DNA from: Chloroflexales bacterium ZM16-3
GTDB lineage: Bacteria; Chloroflexota; Chloroflexia; Chloroflexales; Chloroflexaceae
Length of the DNA: 64,000 bases
NCBI GenBank assembly: GCA_004138175.2
Contig: RYFE02000021.1
Coordinates: 25,505-89,504, forward strand
Reading direction: 5' to 3'
The position numbers and the translations under genes are program-made. A model generated the notes under the pieces. That model was not told the origin of the DNA. It saw only the letters and a list, made by a program, of their open reading frames with translations, and made no database searches. Positions 26,380 to 35,434 of this stretch are shown here, piece by piece. Positions within the stretch are counted from its first letter, which is position 1. The number at the start of each line of letters is the position of its first letter.

Positions 26380-28854
26380 ATGGCAGATGTCTCATCACGC
26401 ATTGCGCCGCGCCCGATTGATACGCGCTATGTCACTCGGCTCGCTCGGGTGACAGCTGTTAGCCGAACCGACAGCGGCGTCCTGGCCCAGGTGGATCAGG
26501 AGCTGCTGCGGGTCGATGTCATCCGCGACGATATCGTGCGGCTGAAGATCAGCCGGGGCGGCAGCTTTGACGAGACGCCCACATTTGCTGTCTGCGCCGA
26601 CCTAGCCGGGTGCGCCGCGCCCGCGTTCAGCGTCGAGGAGGATGCCCATGCGGTGCGGGTACGCACCGCGCAGCTTGTTGTCACGATCAGGCGCGATCCC
26701 TTCTGCCTCGACGCCCACCGCGCCGACGGCAGCGCGATCTTTGAGACCTGGCGGGACGCTGACGGCACCCCCTGGCCCTACGCTACCCTGAATGACTCGT
26801 TCGTGCTCAAGCGGCGCTGCCTCCGCGAGGACGCCTTCCTGGGCCTTGGCGAGAAGACCGGTCGGCTGAACCGCCGAGGGCGTGACTTCACGCTCTGGAA
26901 TAACGATGTGCTCGACCCGAACAGCGAGCGCGAGTTCGCCGCAGGCCGCGCCGATGACGACCCGCGCGCCCACCGCACCAGCGTCGACTACGACCCCTAC
27001 TATGTCGCCATCCCCTTTTTCTACCACTTGGCCCACGCCACGAGCATGGCGGCCGGGATCTTCCTCGACAACAGCTACCGCGCCCAGGTGGACTTCTCGC
27101 CCGCGACGGCCTACCACATCCAGTTCCAGGGCGGCCAGTACACCGAGTACCTCTTCGCCGGCCCCAGCATGCGCACCATCCTAGAGGGCTATACCTGGCT
27201 GACTGGGCGCATGCAGCCGCCGCCGCTGTGGGCGCTAGGCTACCACCAGTGTCGCTGGCACATCTACGACCAGGAGATGTTTGAGCAGCTGGCCCGCCAA
27301 TATCGCGAGCGCGACCTGCCCTGCGACGCGCTCTGGCTCGACATCGACTACATGCGCGGCTTCCGGGTCTTTACCTGGGACGAGCAGCGCTTCCCTGATG
27401 TGCCCGCCATGCTTGCCCGGTTGACCGAGCAGGGCTACCGCACGATCTCTATCATCGACCCGGGCGTCAAGTATGAGCCCGGCTACCCGGTCTTCGACCA
27501 GGCCGTGGAGCGCGATGTGCTCTGCAAGACCGAGGGCGGCGATATCTATATCGGCCAGGTCTGGCCGGGCAAGACCGCCTTCCCCGACTTTGTCACCCCG
27601 GAGGCGCGGGCCTGGTGGGGCGAGCTGAACGCGGCCCACGTCCAGTCTGGCTTGGCCGGGATCTGGAACGATATGAACGAGCCTGCGACCGGCGATATCA
27701 AGCCGGACGCGATGCGCTTCGACCGGGGGCGGGCCGCGCACGCGCGCTACCACAACCAGTACGCGCTGCTGATGGCGATGGGCACGACCGACGGGCTGCT
27801 GCGGGCTATGCCCGACCGGCGGACCTTCGTGCTATCGCGGGCCGGGTTCGCTGGCATCCAGCGCTACGCCGCCAACTGGATGGGCGACAACCTCTCGCGC
27901 TGGGATCATCTCTGGCTGAGCATGCCTATGGCGATGGGCATGGGGCTCTCGGGCCAGCCCTTCATCGGCGCGGACATCGGTGGCTTCGACGGCGACAGCA
28001 ATGCCGAGCTGCTCACCCGCTGGGTGCAGTACGGTGCGCTGACGCCCTTCTGCCGCAACCACAGCGCGACGGGGACAACTGACCAGTACCTCTGGTCCTT
28101 CGGCGAGGCCCACGAGGATCTGGCCCGCCGGGCGATCCAGCTGCGCTACCGGCTGATGCCCTACCTCTACGCGGCCTTCATGCGGGCTGCCGAGAGCGGC
28201 GAGCCGGTGCAGCAGCCGCTGATCTTCGCCTTTCAGGACGACCTCACCCTGCGCGATATCGACGACCAGTACCTGCTGGGCAGCCAGCTGCTGGTGGCGC
28301 CGGTCTACAGCCCTGGCACGACAGCCCGCCAGGTCTACCTGCCTGCGGGCACATGGTACGACTGGCATAGCGGGGAGCGCCTGGCCGGCGGGCGCTTCGT
28401 GATCGCGCAGACGCCGATGGAGCACATCCCGCTCTACGCTCGCGGCGGCGCGGTGATCCCGATGTGGCCAGACGCGCCGCCCTCGACGGCGGGCTACCAC
28501 CCGAGCCTGATCGAGCTGCACATCTTCATCCCGACCGAGGACGGCACCACTCACTCGCTGCTGCACGAGGATGACGGGCTCAGCTTCGCGTTCCGCGATG
28601 GTGCCCACTATCGGACGACGCTCAGCCTTGAGCGGGCCGGCGACCGGCTCAGCCTACGGGCGACGGTGGACGGCCATGGCTACCCGGAGTTCGTCCGCCA
28701 GGCATTCGCGCTCGTCTTCCACGGCGGCGCGCCCGCCACGGTGCGCGCGGACGGGCAGACGATCGCGGTGCAGGATGGCCGATACAGGGTGGCCAACACC
28801 GGGGCCGCTATGCTGGTCGATGTCGAGATCGCGGGCGAGGCAGGCGGGCGGTAG
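26380..28854 (+). CDS. Glycoside hydrolase family 31 (alpha-glucosidase/alpha-xylosidase)
   Basis: This 824-residue enzyme is predicted to be cytosolic. The nucleophile motif GIWNDMNEPA (about 429) and the acid/base motif NWMGDNLSRWDHL (about 505) are intact. WLDIDYMRGFRVFTWD marks the TIM-barrel, flanked by the N-terminal beta-sandwich and C-terminal beta domains. WNDMNEP is the form usual in alpha-glucosidases. The next two genes are for xylose, so an alpha-xylosidase acting on xylose-capped oligosaccharides is an alternative. The ATG at 26380 was chosen because the long upstream frame is antisense to the ComB gene and contains repeat DNA. No strong Shine-Dalgarno is seen. Confidence 0.87.
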   Translation: MADVSSRIAPRPIDTRYVTRLARVTAVSRTDSGVLAQVDQELLRVDVIRDDIVRLKISRGGSFDETPTFAVCADLAGCAAPAFSVEEDAHAVRVRTAQLVVTIRRDPFCLDAHRADGSAIFETWRDADGTPWPYATLNDSFVLKRRCLREDAFLGLGEKTGRLNRRGRDFTLWNNDVLDPNSEREFAAGRADDDPRAHRTSVDYDPYYVAIPFFYHLAHATSMAAGIFLDNSYRAQVDFSPATAYHIQFQGGQYTEYLFAGPSMRTILEGYTWLTGRMQPPPLWALGYHQCRWHIYDQEMFEQLARQYRERDLPCDALWLDIDYMRGFRVFTWDEQRFPDVPAMLARLTEQGYRTISIIDPGVKYEPGYPVFDQAVERDVLCKTEGGDIYIGQVWPGKTAFPDFVTPEARAWWGELNAAHVQSGLAGIWNDMNEPATGDIKPDAMRFDRGRAAHARYHNQYALLMAMGTTDGLLRAMPDRRTFVLSRAGFAGIQRYAANWMGDNLSRWDHLWLSMPMAMGMGLSGQPFIGADIGGFDGDSNAELLTRWVQYGALTPFCRNHSATGTTDQYLWSFGEAHEDLARRAIQLRYRLMPYLYAAFMRAAESGEPVQQPLIFAFQDDLTLRDIDDQYLLGSQLLVAPVYSPGTTARQVYLPAGTWYDWHSGERLAGGRFVIAQTPMEHIPLYARGGAVIPMWPDAPPSTAGYHPSLIELHIFIPTEDGTTHSLLHEDDGLSFAFRDGAHYRTTLSLERAGDRLSLRATVDGHGYPEFVRQAFALVFHGGAPATVRADGQTIAVQDGRYRVANTGAAMLVDVEIAGEAGGR

Positions 28855-28858
28855 CGTT

Positions 28859-28891
28859 TGATTGCAGATTGCAGATTGCAGATTGCAGATT
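28859..28891. repeat. GATTGCA heptamer run (half element)
   Basis: Four tandem GATTGCA units without a clear opposing arm. It begins 4 bases after the GH31 stop and is followed by a GAGCGCAGCGCTC palindrome and the xylA ribosome-binding site. Confidence 0.85.
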
Positions 28892-28920
28892 GAGCGCAGC
28901 GCTCATAAGGAGATACGCAT

Positions 28921-30552
28921 ATGTCCACTTACACACCTAAGCCGTCCGACAAGTTCACCTTTGGCCTATGGACGGTCGGCAACATCGGGCGCGACCCCTT
29001 CGGCGAGCCGGTGCGCAAGCCGATCTCGCCGGTCGAGATCGTCCACCTGCTGGCCGATGTCGGCGCATGGGGCGTCAACTTCCACGACAACGACCTGGTG
29101 CCGATCGACGCCACCCCGGACGAGCGCAACCAGATCGTCAAGGAGTTCAAGGCCGCCCTCGCGCAGACCGGCATGGTCGTGCCGATGGCGACGACCAACC
29201 TGTTCACCGACCCGGCCTTTAAGGACGGCGCATTTACCAGCAACGACCCACAGGTGCGGGCCTACGCCCTACACAAAACAATGCACGCGATCGACCTGGG
29301 TGTGGAGTGCGGGGCGAGCACCTATGTCTTCTGGGGCGGGCGCGAGGGTGTGGAGACCGACGCGGCGAAGAACCCCGCCGAGGCGCTCAAGCGCTTCCGC
29401 GAGGCGATCAACTTCCTCTGCGAGTATGTGCGCGCCCAGGGCTACAACCTGAAGTTCGCCCTGGAGCCAAAGCCCAACGAGCCGCGCGGCGACATCTACC
29501 TGGCCACCGTCGGCCACGCCCTGGCCTTCATCGCCACCCTTGACACCCCCGGGATGGTGGGCGTGAACCCCGAGGTGGCCCACGAGACGATGGCCGGGCT
29601 GAACTTCCTGCACGGCGTGGCTCAGGCATGGGATGCGGGCAAGCTCTTTCACATCGACCTGAACGACCAGGTGATCGGTCGCTACGACCAGGACTTCCGC
29701 TTCGCCGCCGTCAACCTGAAGTCGGCCTTCTTCCTGGTGAAGTTCCTGGAGGACGTGGGCTACGACGGGTCGCGCCACTTCGACGCCCACGCCTACCGCA
29801 CCGAGAGCTACGACGGGGTGCGGGCCTTCGCCCGCGGCTGCATGCGCAACTACCTAATCCTCAGGGAGAAGGCCCGCCAGTGGAACGCTGACGCCAAGAT
29901 CCAGGCTCTGCTAGCCGAGATCAATGTCGGCGACCAGTCGCCGATCACCTACAGCAAGGAGGCCGCCGAGGCCCTGAAGGAGCGCGAGTTCGACCGCCAG
30001 ACCCACGATAAAATATATGCGGGGGCGGCGCAGCCGCCCCCGCACCCCCACCGGGGAGGGAAGGAGCGAAGCAATCATGAGCTACCTGCTAGGGTTAGAC
30101 ATCGGCACCTCGGGTGCCAAGGCCATCCTCTGCGACGGGGAGGGCCGGGTGGTGACGAGCGCCACCGCCGGGTACCCCCTCAGCCAGCCGCAGCCCCTCT
30201 GGAGCGAGCAGGACCCGTCCGACTGGTGGGCAGGGGCGAAGCAGGCCCTGCGCGCCGTGGTGACAATGGCCGGAGTCCCCGCAGGCCAGATCGCCGGGCT
30301 CGGGCTGACCGGCCAGATGCACGGCGCGGTCTTCCTCGACGCGCAGGATCAGATCGTCCGCCCAGCCATGCTCTGGAACGACCAGCGCACCGCCGAGGAG
30401 TGTGCCCAGATCACCGAGTTGGTGGGCGCGGAGCGACTGGTGGCGATCACCGGCAACCCGGCCCTCACCGGCTTCCAGGCTCCCAAGATCCTCTGGCTGC
30501 GCCGCAACGAGCCAGATGCCTACGCGCGCGTGGCCCGTGTCCTGCTGCCTAA
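28921..30552 (+). CDS. xylA: Xylose isomerase with repeat-disrupted C-terminus reading into xylB
   Basis: Residues 1 to about 360 are a normal actinobacterial-type xylose isomerase (xylose to xylulose). Catalytic His is in NFHDNDLVP, metal ligands are in [11 protein letters not shown] and LNDQ, and the start has AAGGAG. Natural homologues end after about 390 residues with a segment like LDQL-x5-LLLG. Here that end is missing. From about residue 362 the frame runs into a GC-rich hairpin (30010-30058), finds no stop and continues out of frame through xylB to 30552, adding about 180 residues of arginine- and proline-rich sequence. A one-base shift would give a TAA at about 30015. The enzyme may be impaired, or an assembly error may exist here. 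Confidence 0.8.
   Translation: MSTYTPKPSDKFTFGLWTVGNIGRDPFGEPVRKPISPVEIVHLLADVGAWGVNFHDNDLVPIDATPDERNQIVKEFKAALAQTGMVVPMATTNLFTDPAFKDGAFTSNDPQVRAYALHKTMHAIDLGVECGASTYVFWGGREGVETDAAKNPAEALKRFREAINFLCEYVRAQGYNLKFALEPKPNEPRGDIYLATVGHALAFIATLDTPGMVGVNPEVAHETMAGLNFLHGVAQAWDAGKLFHIDLNDQVIGRYDQDFRFAAVNLKSAFFLVKFLEDVGYDGSRHFDAHAYRTESYDGVRAFARGCMRNYLILREKARQWNADAKIQALLAEINVGDQSPITYSKEAAEALKEREFDRQTHDKIYAGAAQPPPHPHRGGKERSNHELPARVRHRHLGCQGHPLRRGGPGGDERHRRVPPQPAAAPLERAGPVRLVGRGEAGPARRGDNGRSPRRPDRRARADRPDARRGLPRRAGSDRPPSHALERPAHRRGVCPDHRVGGRGATGGDHRQPGPHRLPGSQDPLAAPQRARCLRARGPCPAA
30010..30058. repeat. B-type hairpin inserted at the end of xylA
   Basis: GCGGGGGCGGC-GCA-GCCGCCCCCGC with left flank AAAATATAT and right flank ACCCCCACCGGGGAG matches the element at 5273-5315 in sequence and orientation. 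Confidence 0.82.
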
Positions 30553-31558
30553 AGACTACATCCGGCTCCTGCTCACTGGCGACTACGCCACCGACGCATC
30601 GGACGCCGCAGGCACGCTGCTGCTCGACCTACGGGCGCGCGACTATAGCGATGAGCTGCTGTCTGCCCTGGAGATCCCAAGAGCATGGCTGCCCCAGGTC
30701 TACGAGGGGCCGCAGATCACTGGGGGGCTGCTTCCCGCCGTGGCCCAGGGGCTTGGCCTGACCGCCGGGCTGCCGGTGGTGGCGGGCGGCGGCGACAACG
30801 CGGCGGCGGCCGTGGGCACCGGCGTGGTGCGGGCCGGCCTGGTCAGCAGCAGCATCGGCACCTCGGGGGTGCTCTTCGCCCACAGCGACAGACCCGCCCT
30901 CGACCCGCAGGGCCGCCTGCACGGGTTCTGCCACAGCGTGCCCGGCCAGTACCACCTGATGGCCGTGACCCTGAGCGCAGGCGGGGCCTTCCAGTGGCTG
31001 CGCAACACCCTGCGCGCCATCGCCCCCAGCCTCAGCTACGACGAGCTGACCGCCCTGGCCGAGGCCACGCCGCCCGGCGCCGGGGGGCTGCTCTTCACGC
31101 CCTACCTCACCGGCGAGCGCACCCCGCACCTCGACCCGCTGGCCCGCGCGGCGTTTGTGGGGCTGACGGCCCGCCACGGGCTCGGCCACATGGCGCGCGC
31201 CGTGATGGAGGGCGTGGTCTTCTCGCTGCGCGACGGGCTGGAGATCATGAAGGGGCTAGGGGTGCCGGTGGACGAGATCCGGGCGACCGGCGGCGGGGCG
31301 AAGAGCCAGCTATGGCTGCAGCTCCAGGCCGACATCTACGGCGCGGAGGTGGCCACCATGGCCGCCGAGGAGGGGCCGGCCTACGGGGCGGCGCTGCTGG
31401 CCGGCGTGGGCACCGGGGTCTTCGCCAATGTGGCCGAGGCCGTGGCCCGCTGCGTGCGGGTGTCCAGCGTCACCGCGCCAAACTCGGCCAACGCCGAGAC
31501 ATACGCCGAGGCATACGCGGCGCACCGCAAGGTGTACCCGGCGCTGCGGGGGATATAA
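30077..31558 (+). CDS. xylB: Xylulokinase
   Basis: A 493-residue FGGY-family kinase that phosphorylates xylulose to xylulose 5-phosphate. It shows the N-terminal phosphate motif [12 protein letters not shown], the substrate segment [11 protein letters not shown] and [20 protein letters not shown], and the C-terminal ATRGGGAKS-like motif ([12 protein letters not shown]). AAGGAG at 30061-30066 precedes the ATG. The xylA reading frame overlaps its first 476 bases, which could interfere with translation. It converges with the glycosyltransferase gene across a perfect palindrome. Confidence 0.93.
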   Translation: MSYLLGLDIGTSGAKAILCDGEGRVVTSATAGYPLSQPQPLWSEQDPSDWWAGAKQALRAVVTMAGVPAGQIAGLGLTGQMHGAVFLDAQDQIVRPAMLWNDQRTAEECAQITELVGAERLVAITGNPALTGFQAPKILWLRRNEPDAYARVARVLLPKDYIRLLLTGDYATDASDAAGTLLLDLRARDYSDELLSALEIPRAWLPQVYEGPQITGGLLPAVAQGLGLTAGLPVVAGGGDNAAAAVGTGVVRAGLVSSSIGTSGVLFAHSDRPALDPQGRLHGFCHSVPGQYHLMAVTLSAGGAFQWLRNTLRAIAPSLSYDELTALAEATPPGAGGLLFTPYLTGERTPHLDPLARAAFVGLTARHGLGHMARAVMEGVVFSLRDGLEIMKGLGVPVDEIRATGGGAKSQLWLQLQADIYGAEVATMAAEEGPAYGAALLAGVGTGVFANVAEAVARCVRVSSVTAPNSANAETYAEAYAAHRKVYPALRGI

Positions 31559-31560
31559 AC

Positions 31561-31588
31561 GGAGGGGCGGCTCGTGAGCCGCCCCTCC
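31561..31588. terminator. Palindrome between convergent xylB and glycosyltransferase genes
   Basis: 13-bp perfect arms (GGAGGGGCGGCTC and complement) around GT. It is placed to act as a bidirectional transcription stop, though it has no T-run. It belongs to the same family as 17746-17773. Confidence 0.6.
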
Positions 31589-31597
31589 ATCACACAA

Positions 31598-32812
31598 TCA
31601 CCGCCGCCGGAGCATGCGCTTGAGCCTGCCGAGCCGCAGGCGCGGGCGGCGGCGCAGCGCCTGCGCCGGGCTGCCGTCGCGCAGCAGGCTCATCTGCCCG
31701 ATCACCAGGCGCGCAATCTCAGCCGACCCATCGCGCGGCACCGAGTGAGTCAGCCGCTCCACCGTCGCCGCGTAGCGCTGCGGGTTCTCCAGGTCGCTCA
31801 CCGCGCCGACGATCCGCTCGGCGGTGGGGCAGAACATCCCCAGATCATAGTTCAGCACAAAGTCGATGTTGCCCTGCTCCTGCATGCCCACCGCCTCGGT
31901 GACGATCACCGGCTTGCGCATCACCAGAGCCTCCATCAGCGTGCCGGGGCCGGCCTTCGTCACCACAATGTCGCTGGCCGCCATCAGTGCCTCCATGTTC
32001 TGCACGAAGCCGTAGATGTGCGAGGTGGCCGGGCGCCCGGCAGAGATCAGATCGTCGCGCAGCGCGCGGTTCTTCCCCGTCACCACCAGCAACTGGTGGC
32101 CGGGGTAGGCCTGCTCCGTGGCCCGCACCAGGTCGCCCAGGCGGCCCGAGCCGACCCCGCCGGCGGTGAGCAGGATGGTGAAGCGGCCCGCGTCCAGGCC
32201 AAGCTCGGCCCGCGCCGATGCCCGGTCGCCCACGTAGTCGGCGAACTTCGGGTGGACGGGGAAGCCGGTGCGCTCAAGCTTGCTCGGGCGCATGCCGCGC
32301 TTCTGCATCAGCCGGTACGCCTCGTCGGTCGGCACCATGGCCAGATCGACGCCAGGGTAGGTCCACGATGCGTGCAGGCTCACCAGGTCGGTCACCACCG
32401 TCACCACCCTACAGGGCAGCTGGTGGATGCGCCGCGCCGCGCAGACAAAGCGGTGGACGAGCGGGTGAGTCACCACCACCACCTTCGGGCGTGTCTCTAG
32501 CAGCAGGCGGGTGATGTTGCGCCGCGCCGTGACGAACACCAGCCGCGAGAGCAGATCCACCCGGCGCATGCCATTGGTGAGCTGGAAGGTCATATCGTAC
32601 ATGCGCAGCCAGCGCGTGGAGAGCTGGTCGTACAGGTTGGGCGCGTTGCGCACGCCGGGGAAGTCGGTGAGCTGTAGGATATCCTCGATCCGCCAGCTGA
32701 GGCTCTGGTCGCTGGCCAAGTCAAGGGCGGCGGCGATCGCTACGGCGGCGCTGCGGTGGCCGCCGCCCGTGTCGGATATAGCGAAGAGCACATCGACAGA
32801 AGAGAGGGACAT
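31598..32812 (-). CDS. Diacylglycerol glycosyltransferase (MGDG synthase/UgtP-like, GT28)
   Basis: A MurG-like GT-B enzyme of about 404 residues that transfers a hexose to diacylglycerol at the cytosolic membrane face. The N-terminal SDTGGGHRSAA is the signature of the MGDG synthase/UgtP group. The C-terminal domain has TAGGVGSGRLGDLV and VTKAGPGTLMEALVMRKPVI for nucleotide-sugar binding. The extreme C-terminus is very Arg-rich, which suits anionic lipid contact. The ATG at 32812 has GGAG 8 bases upstream; longer starts at 32839 and 32854 are possible. Galactolipid synthesis would fit a filamentous phototroph, but sugar specificity cannot be read from the sequence. Confidence 0.85.
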   Translation of the reverse strand: MSLSSVDVLFAISDTGGGHRSAAVAIAAALDLASDQSLSWRIEDILQLTDFPGVRNAPNLYDQLSTRWLRMYDMTFQLTNGMRRVDLLSRLVFVTARRNITRLLLETRPKVVVVTHPLVHRFVCAARRIHQLPCRVVTVVTDLVSLHASWTYPGVDLAMVPTDEAYRLMQKRGMRPSKLERTGFPVHPKFADYVGDRASARAELGLDAGRFTILLTAGGVGSGRLGDLVRATEQAYPGHQLLVVTGKNRALRDDLISAGRPATSHIYGFVQNMEALMAASDIVVTKAGPGTLMEALVMRKPVIVTEAVGMQEQGNIDFVLNYDLGMFCPTAERIVGAVSDLENPQRYAATVERLTHSVPRDGSAEIARLVIGQMSLLRDGSPAQALRRRPRLRLGRLKRMLRRR

Positions 32813-32899
32813 GAGGTCTCCATGTAGCAGGGCGACGCGCATCGCCACGCTCATCCTACCATAATTTAGTGCGCTCTCATCTCAGCCCCCATGGCCGGG

Positions 32900-32908
32900 T
32901 GTTATACT
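32900..32908 (+). promoter_or_regulatory. Extended -10 box TGTTATACT for the S41 protease gene
   Basis: An extended -10 lies 55 bases before the protease ATG. No clear -35 is visible. A GCGGCGC/GCGCCGC hairpin with a T-run follows in the leader (about 32918-32946). Confidence 0.4.
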
Positions 32909-32962
32909 GCATAGCAGCGGCGCATTGTGGCGCCGCGCCGTTTTTAGTACCGAGGCCACCGC

Positions 32963-34246
32963 ATGTCATACCCGCCTGACGAATCCCCCTTCGCGATCGT
33001 GCGGGTGCGCCTGCCGCTCTGGCTGGTCGCGCCGCTTCTGGGGATCACCCTCTTTATCGGAATCGTCGGCGGCCTCGCCACCGGCTATGTCTTTCTCCGC
33101 CCCGCCAGCTGCCCCGACTCGCCGGAGGTCTGCCAGGAGTTCGCGGCCTTCTGGGACACCTGGAAGATCGCCCGCAATAACTTCGTCGACCCGCAGGCCA
33201 TCGACTCCCAGAAGATGATCGACGGCGCGATCAATGGCATGCTCGACACGCTGGGCGACCAGGGCCACACCCGCTACCTCAGCGCCGAGGAGGCGACGAG
33301 CTGGGACGAGTCGCTGCGCGGGTCGTTTGAGGGCATCGGTGCCTACATTGATGTCCGCGACGGCCAGACGATCATCGTCAGCCCGATCGAGGGCTCGCCC
33401 GCCGAGCAGGCTGGGCTCAAGCCTGGCGACGCCATCCTCGCCGTAGATGACAAGTCTACTGAGGGCTGGAGCGTTCAGGAACTTGCGACGAATGTGCGCG
33501 GGCCGGCCGGGACAGAGGTGATCCTGCGCATCCGCCATGCGGGCGAGGAGACACCGCTCGATGTGCCGATCACCAGGGCCAGGGTGGTGGTGCCCAGCGT
33601 GAGCTGGCGCATGCTGCCCGACCAGGTCGCCCTGGTGCGGCTCAGCTCCTTCGACCAGAACGCTGGCGACCAGATGAAGCAGGCGCTCGAAGATGCGCAG
33701 GGCCAGGGCGCGCAGGCCGTCATCCTCGACCTGCGCAATAACCCCGGCGGCCTGCTCGACGAGGCGGTCAGCGTCGCCAGCCAGTTCCTGCCCGAGGGCA
33801 GCACGGTGCTCCTGGAGGCCAACCGCTCCGGCGACCGCAACCCGACGAAGACCAAGGGCGGCGGAGTGGCCCTCGATATCCCCCTGATCGTGCTGATCAA
33901 CAAGAACTCGGCCAGCTCCTCCGAGATCCTCTCCGGGGCGCTCCAGGACGCCAAGCGGGCCACGCTGGTCGGCGAGCCGACCTACGGCACCGGCACGGTG
34001 CTGACGCCCTACCGCATCGACGGCGGCGGCCGGCTGCTCCTCGGCACCCAGCAGTGGCTCACCCCCGACGGTCGGCTCATCCGTGGCCAGGGGATCACCC
34101 CCGACGAGGCGGTTGACCTGCCGCCCGATGTTGCGCCGCTCTCGCCCGCCGAGGCCGGCACGCTCAGCCTCGCGCAGCTCAGCAGCGGCGCAGATGTCCA
34201 GCTCGCCCGCGCGATCGAGCTGGCCGCTCAGGCCGCCAGCCGGTAG
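32963..34246 (+). CDS. S41-family C-terminal processing protease (CtpA-like)
   Basis: A 427-residue protease with one N-terminal membrane anchor (about residues 18-42), so the active site faces outside. A PDZ domain (about 105-185, from FEGIGAYIDV to the IEGSPAEQAGLKPGDAIL core) precedes the catalytic domain. ILDLRNNPGGLL, the catalytic Ser in NSASSSEILSGAL and the Lys in KRATLVGEPTYGTG are intact. It degrades or trims proteins with exposed hydrophobic C-termini. The gene ends one base before a GATTGCA hairpin that it shares with the convergent GGDEF gene. Confidence 0.92.
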   Translation: MSYPPDESPFAIVRVRLPLWLVAPLLGITLFIGIVGGLATGYVFLRPASCPDSPEVCQEFAAFWDTWKIARNNFVDPQAIDSQKMIDGAINGMLDTLGDQGHTRYLSAEEATSWDESLRGSFEGIGAYIDVRDGQTIIVSPIEGSPAEQAGLKPGDAILAVDDKSTEGWSVQELATNVRGPAGTEVILRIRHAGEETPLDVPITRARVVVPSVSWRMLPDQVALVRLSSFDQNAGDQMKQALEDAQGQGAQAVILDLRNNPGGLLDEAVSVASQFLPEGSTVLLEANRSGDRNPTKTKGGGVALDIPLIVLINKNSASSSEILSGALQDAKRATLVGEPTYGTGTVLTPYRIDGGGRLLLGTQQWLTPDGRLIRGQGITPDEAVDLPPDVAPLSPAEAGTLSLAQLSSGADVQLARAIELAAQAASR

Positions 34247-34247
34247 G

Positions 34248-34300
34248 GATTGCAGATTGCAGATTGCAGATTGAAAGGCGCAATCTGCAATCTGCAATTT
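34248..34300. repeat. GATTGCA heptamer hairpin filling a convergent gene junction
   Basis: GATTGCAGATTGCAGATTG, then a 9-base loop and CAATCTGCAATCTGCAATT. It begins 2 bases after one stop codon and ends exactly at the other, so the whole spacer is repeat. Confidence 0.9.
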
Positions 34301-35176
34301 TCACCCCTGCGCCCTAGCCTTCTCCTGCCCCCAGACGATCACCTGCACATCATCCTTGCCGCGCTGCTTAACCGCATACATCGTGTGGTCTGCCAGGCTG
34401 ATCGCCTGATCAAGGCTCGTCGGCACCTCATAGAATGACACCGCCCCGACGCTGAGCGTGACCGGCCAATGGTTCGCCTGCATCGCTCCCTGGAGCAAGT
34501 CCTTGAGGCGGCTGAGCGCGATCTCGGCCGCGTGGGAGTCGGTGCCTGGCATGAGGATGACAAACTCATCACCGCCCAGGCGGGCAACCTGGTCGATCGT
34601 GCGCAGGTTCTCACACATCAGCTCGGTGATCCGGATCAGCAGCTCGTCGCCGACGCTGTGGCCCAGCAGGTCGTTGATCGCCTTAAAGTTATCCAGATCA
34701 ATGTAGGCCAGGGTCAGCGGCAGAGCGATCCGACGCACGCGGGCCAGCTCATACTCAAGCTGGTCGTGGAACGCCCGCCGGTTAAACGCGCCGGTGAGCG
34801 GGTCACGCCGCGCCAGGGCGTGCTCGCGATGATAGGAGTCGCGCAGGTTGGTGAGCAGAGCGATGAAGATCAGGAAGAAGATCAGCCTGATCCCCGCATT
34901 CCAGAAGGCGATTGGGACGGAGACCTGGAAGAGCAGCCCGTCGGCCAGCCATACGATGGAGCTAAACGCTACCAGTATCTGGCCGGAGCGGGCCGAGACA
35001 TACCAACTGCTGAGGGTGACTGGGACAAGGTAGAGCATTGTCAGGGCGAGGGAGGCATCGGTAGCGAGGTCAAAGATCATGAGGGCGGCCAGGCCCACCG
35101 CACTAATGATCATATGGGCAGGCAGGGGCAGCCGCTCAAGTGCGCGCAGAGCCGTGCTGATCAACCTGTTGATCAC
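34301..35176 (-). CDS. Membrane diguanylate cyclase (GGDEF)
   Basis: A 291-residue protein with four or so hydrophobic segments in residues 20-110 and a C-terminal GGDEF domain that makes cyclic di-GMP. The active site ARLGGDEFVIL is intact. An inhibitory I-site R-T-I-D lies five residues before GGDEF, so product feedback is likely. No EAL domain is present. The N-terminal membrane part may sense a signal of unknown kind. It converges with the S41 protease gene. Confidence 0.92.
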   Translation of the reverse strand: MINRLISTALRALERLPLPAHMIISAVGLAALMIFDLATDASLALTMLYLVPVTLSSWYVSARSGQILVAFSSIVWLADGLLFQVSVPIAFWNAGIRLIFFLIFIALLTNLRDSYHREHALARRDPLTGAFNRRAFHDQLEYELARVRRIALPLTLAYIDLDNFKAINDLLGHSVGDELLIRITELMCENLRTIDQVARLGGDEFVILMPGTDSHAAEIALSRLKDLLQGAMQANHWPVTLSVGAVSFYEVPTSLDQAISLADHTMYAVKQRGKDDVQVIVWGQEKARAQG

Positions 35177-35341
35177 CGCGTGATCCTATGCCTTTGCACC
35201 CTGCTGATCAGCGCCGGAGGCAAAAATCTACAGGGAGCCTAAGCGGCCAGTTCACAAGTGTGGAGTGAGTTGTTGGTGATCATAGCACAGATTGGGCGAG
35301 GTGCTGCCAGAGCTGATGCAACGTCACCTCCCGGTGGGGGT

Positions 35342-35413
35342 GTGGGGGCGGCGAAGCCGCCCCCACAGTATTTTTTGTTGGGGTTGGGCGGCGAAGCCGC
35401 CCAACCCCAACAA
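35342..35413. repeat. Double-hairpin element (B then A)
   Basis: B hairpin 35342-35366 and A hairpin 35375-35413, in the opposite order to the copy at 5228-5303. The rest of the 35177-35434 spacer shows no gene. Confidence 0.83.
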
Positions 35414-35434
35414 GAAAACCGGGTCTGGATCGCT

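Noticed and set aside
30077..30552. The 180-residue tail of the xylA frame as a new domain
   Set aside because: It is the out-of-frame reading of xylB, rich in Arg, Pro and Gly, as expected for a shadow frame in GC-rich DNA.
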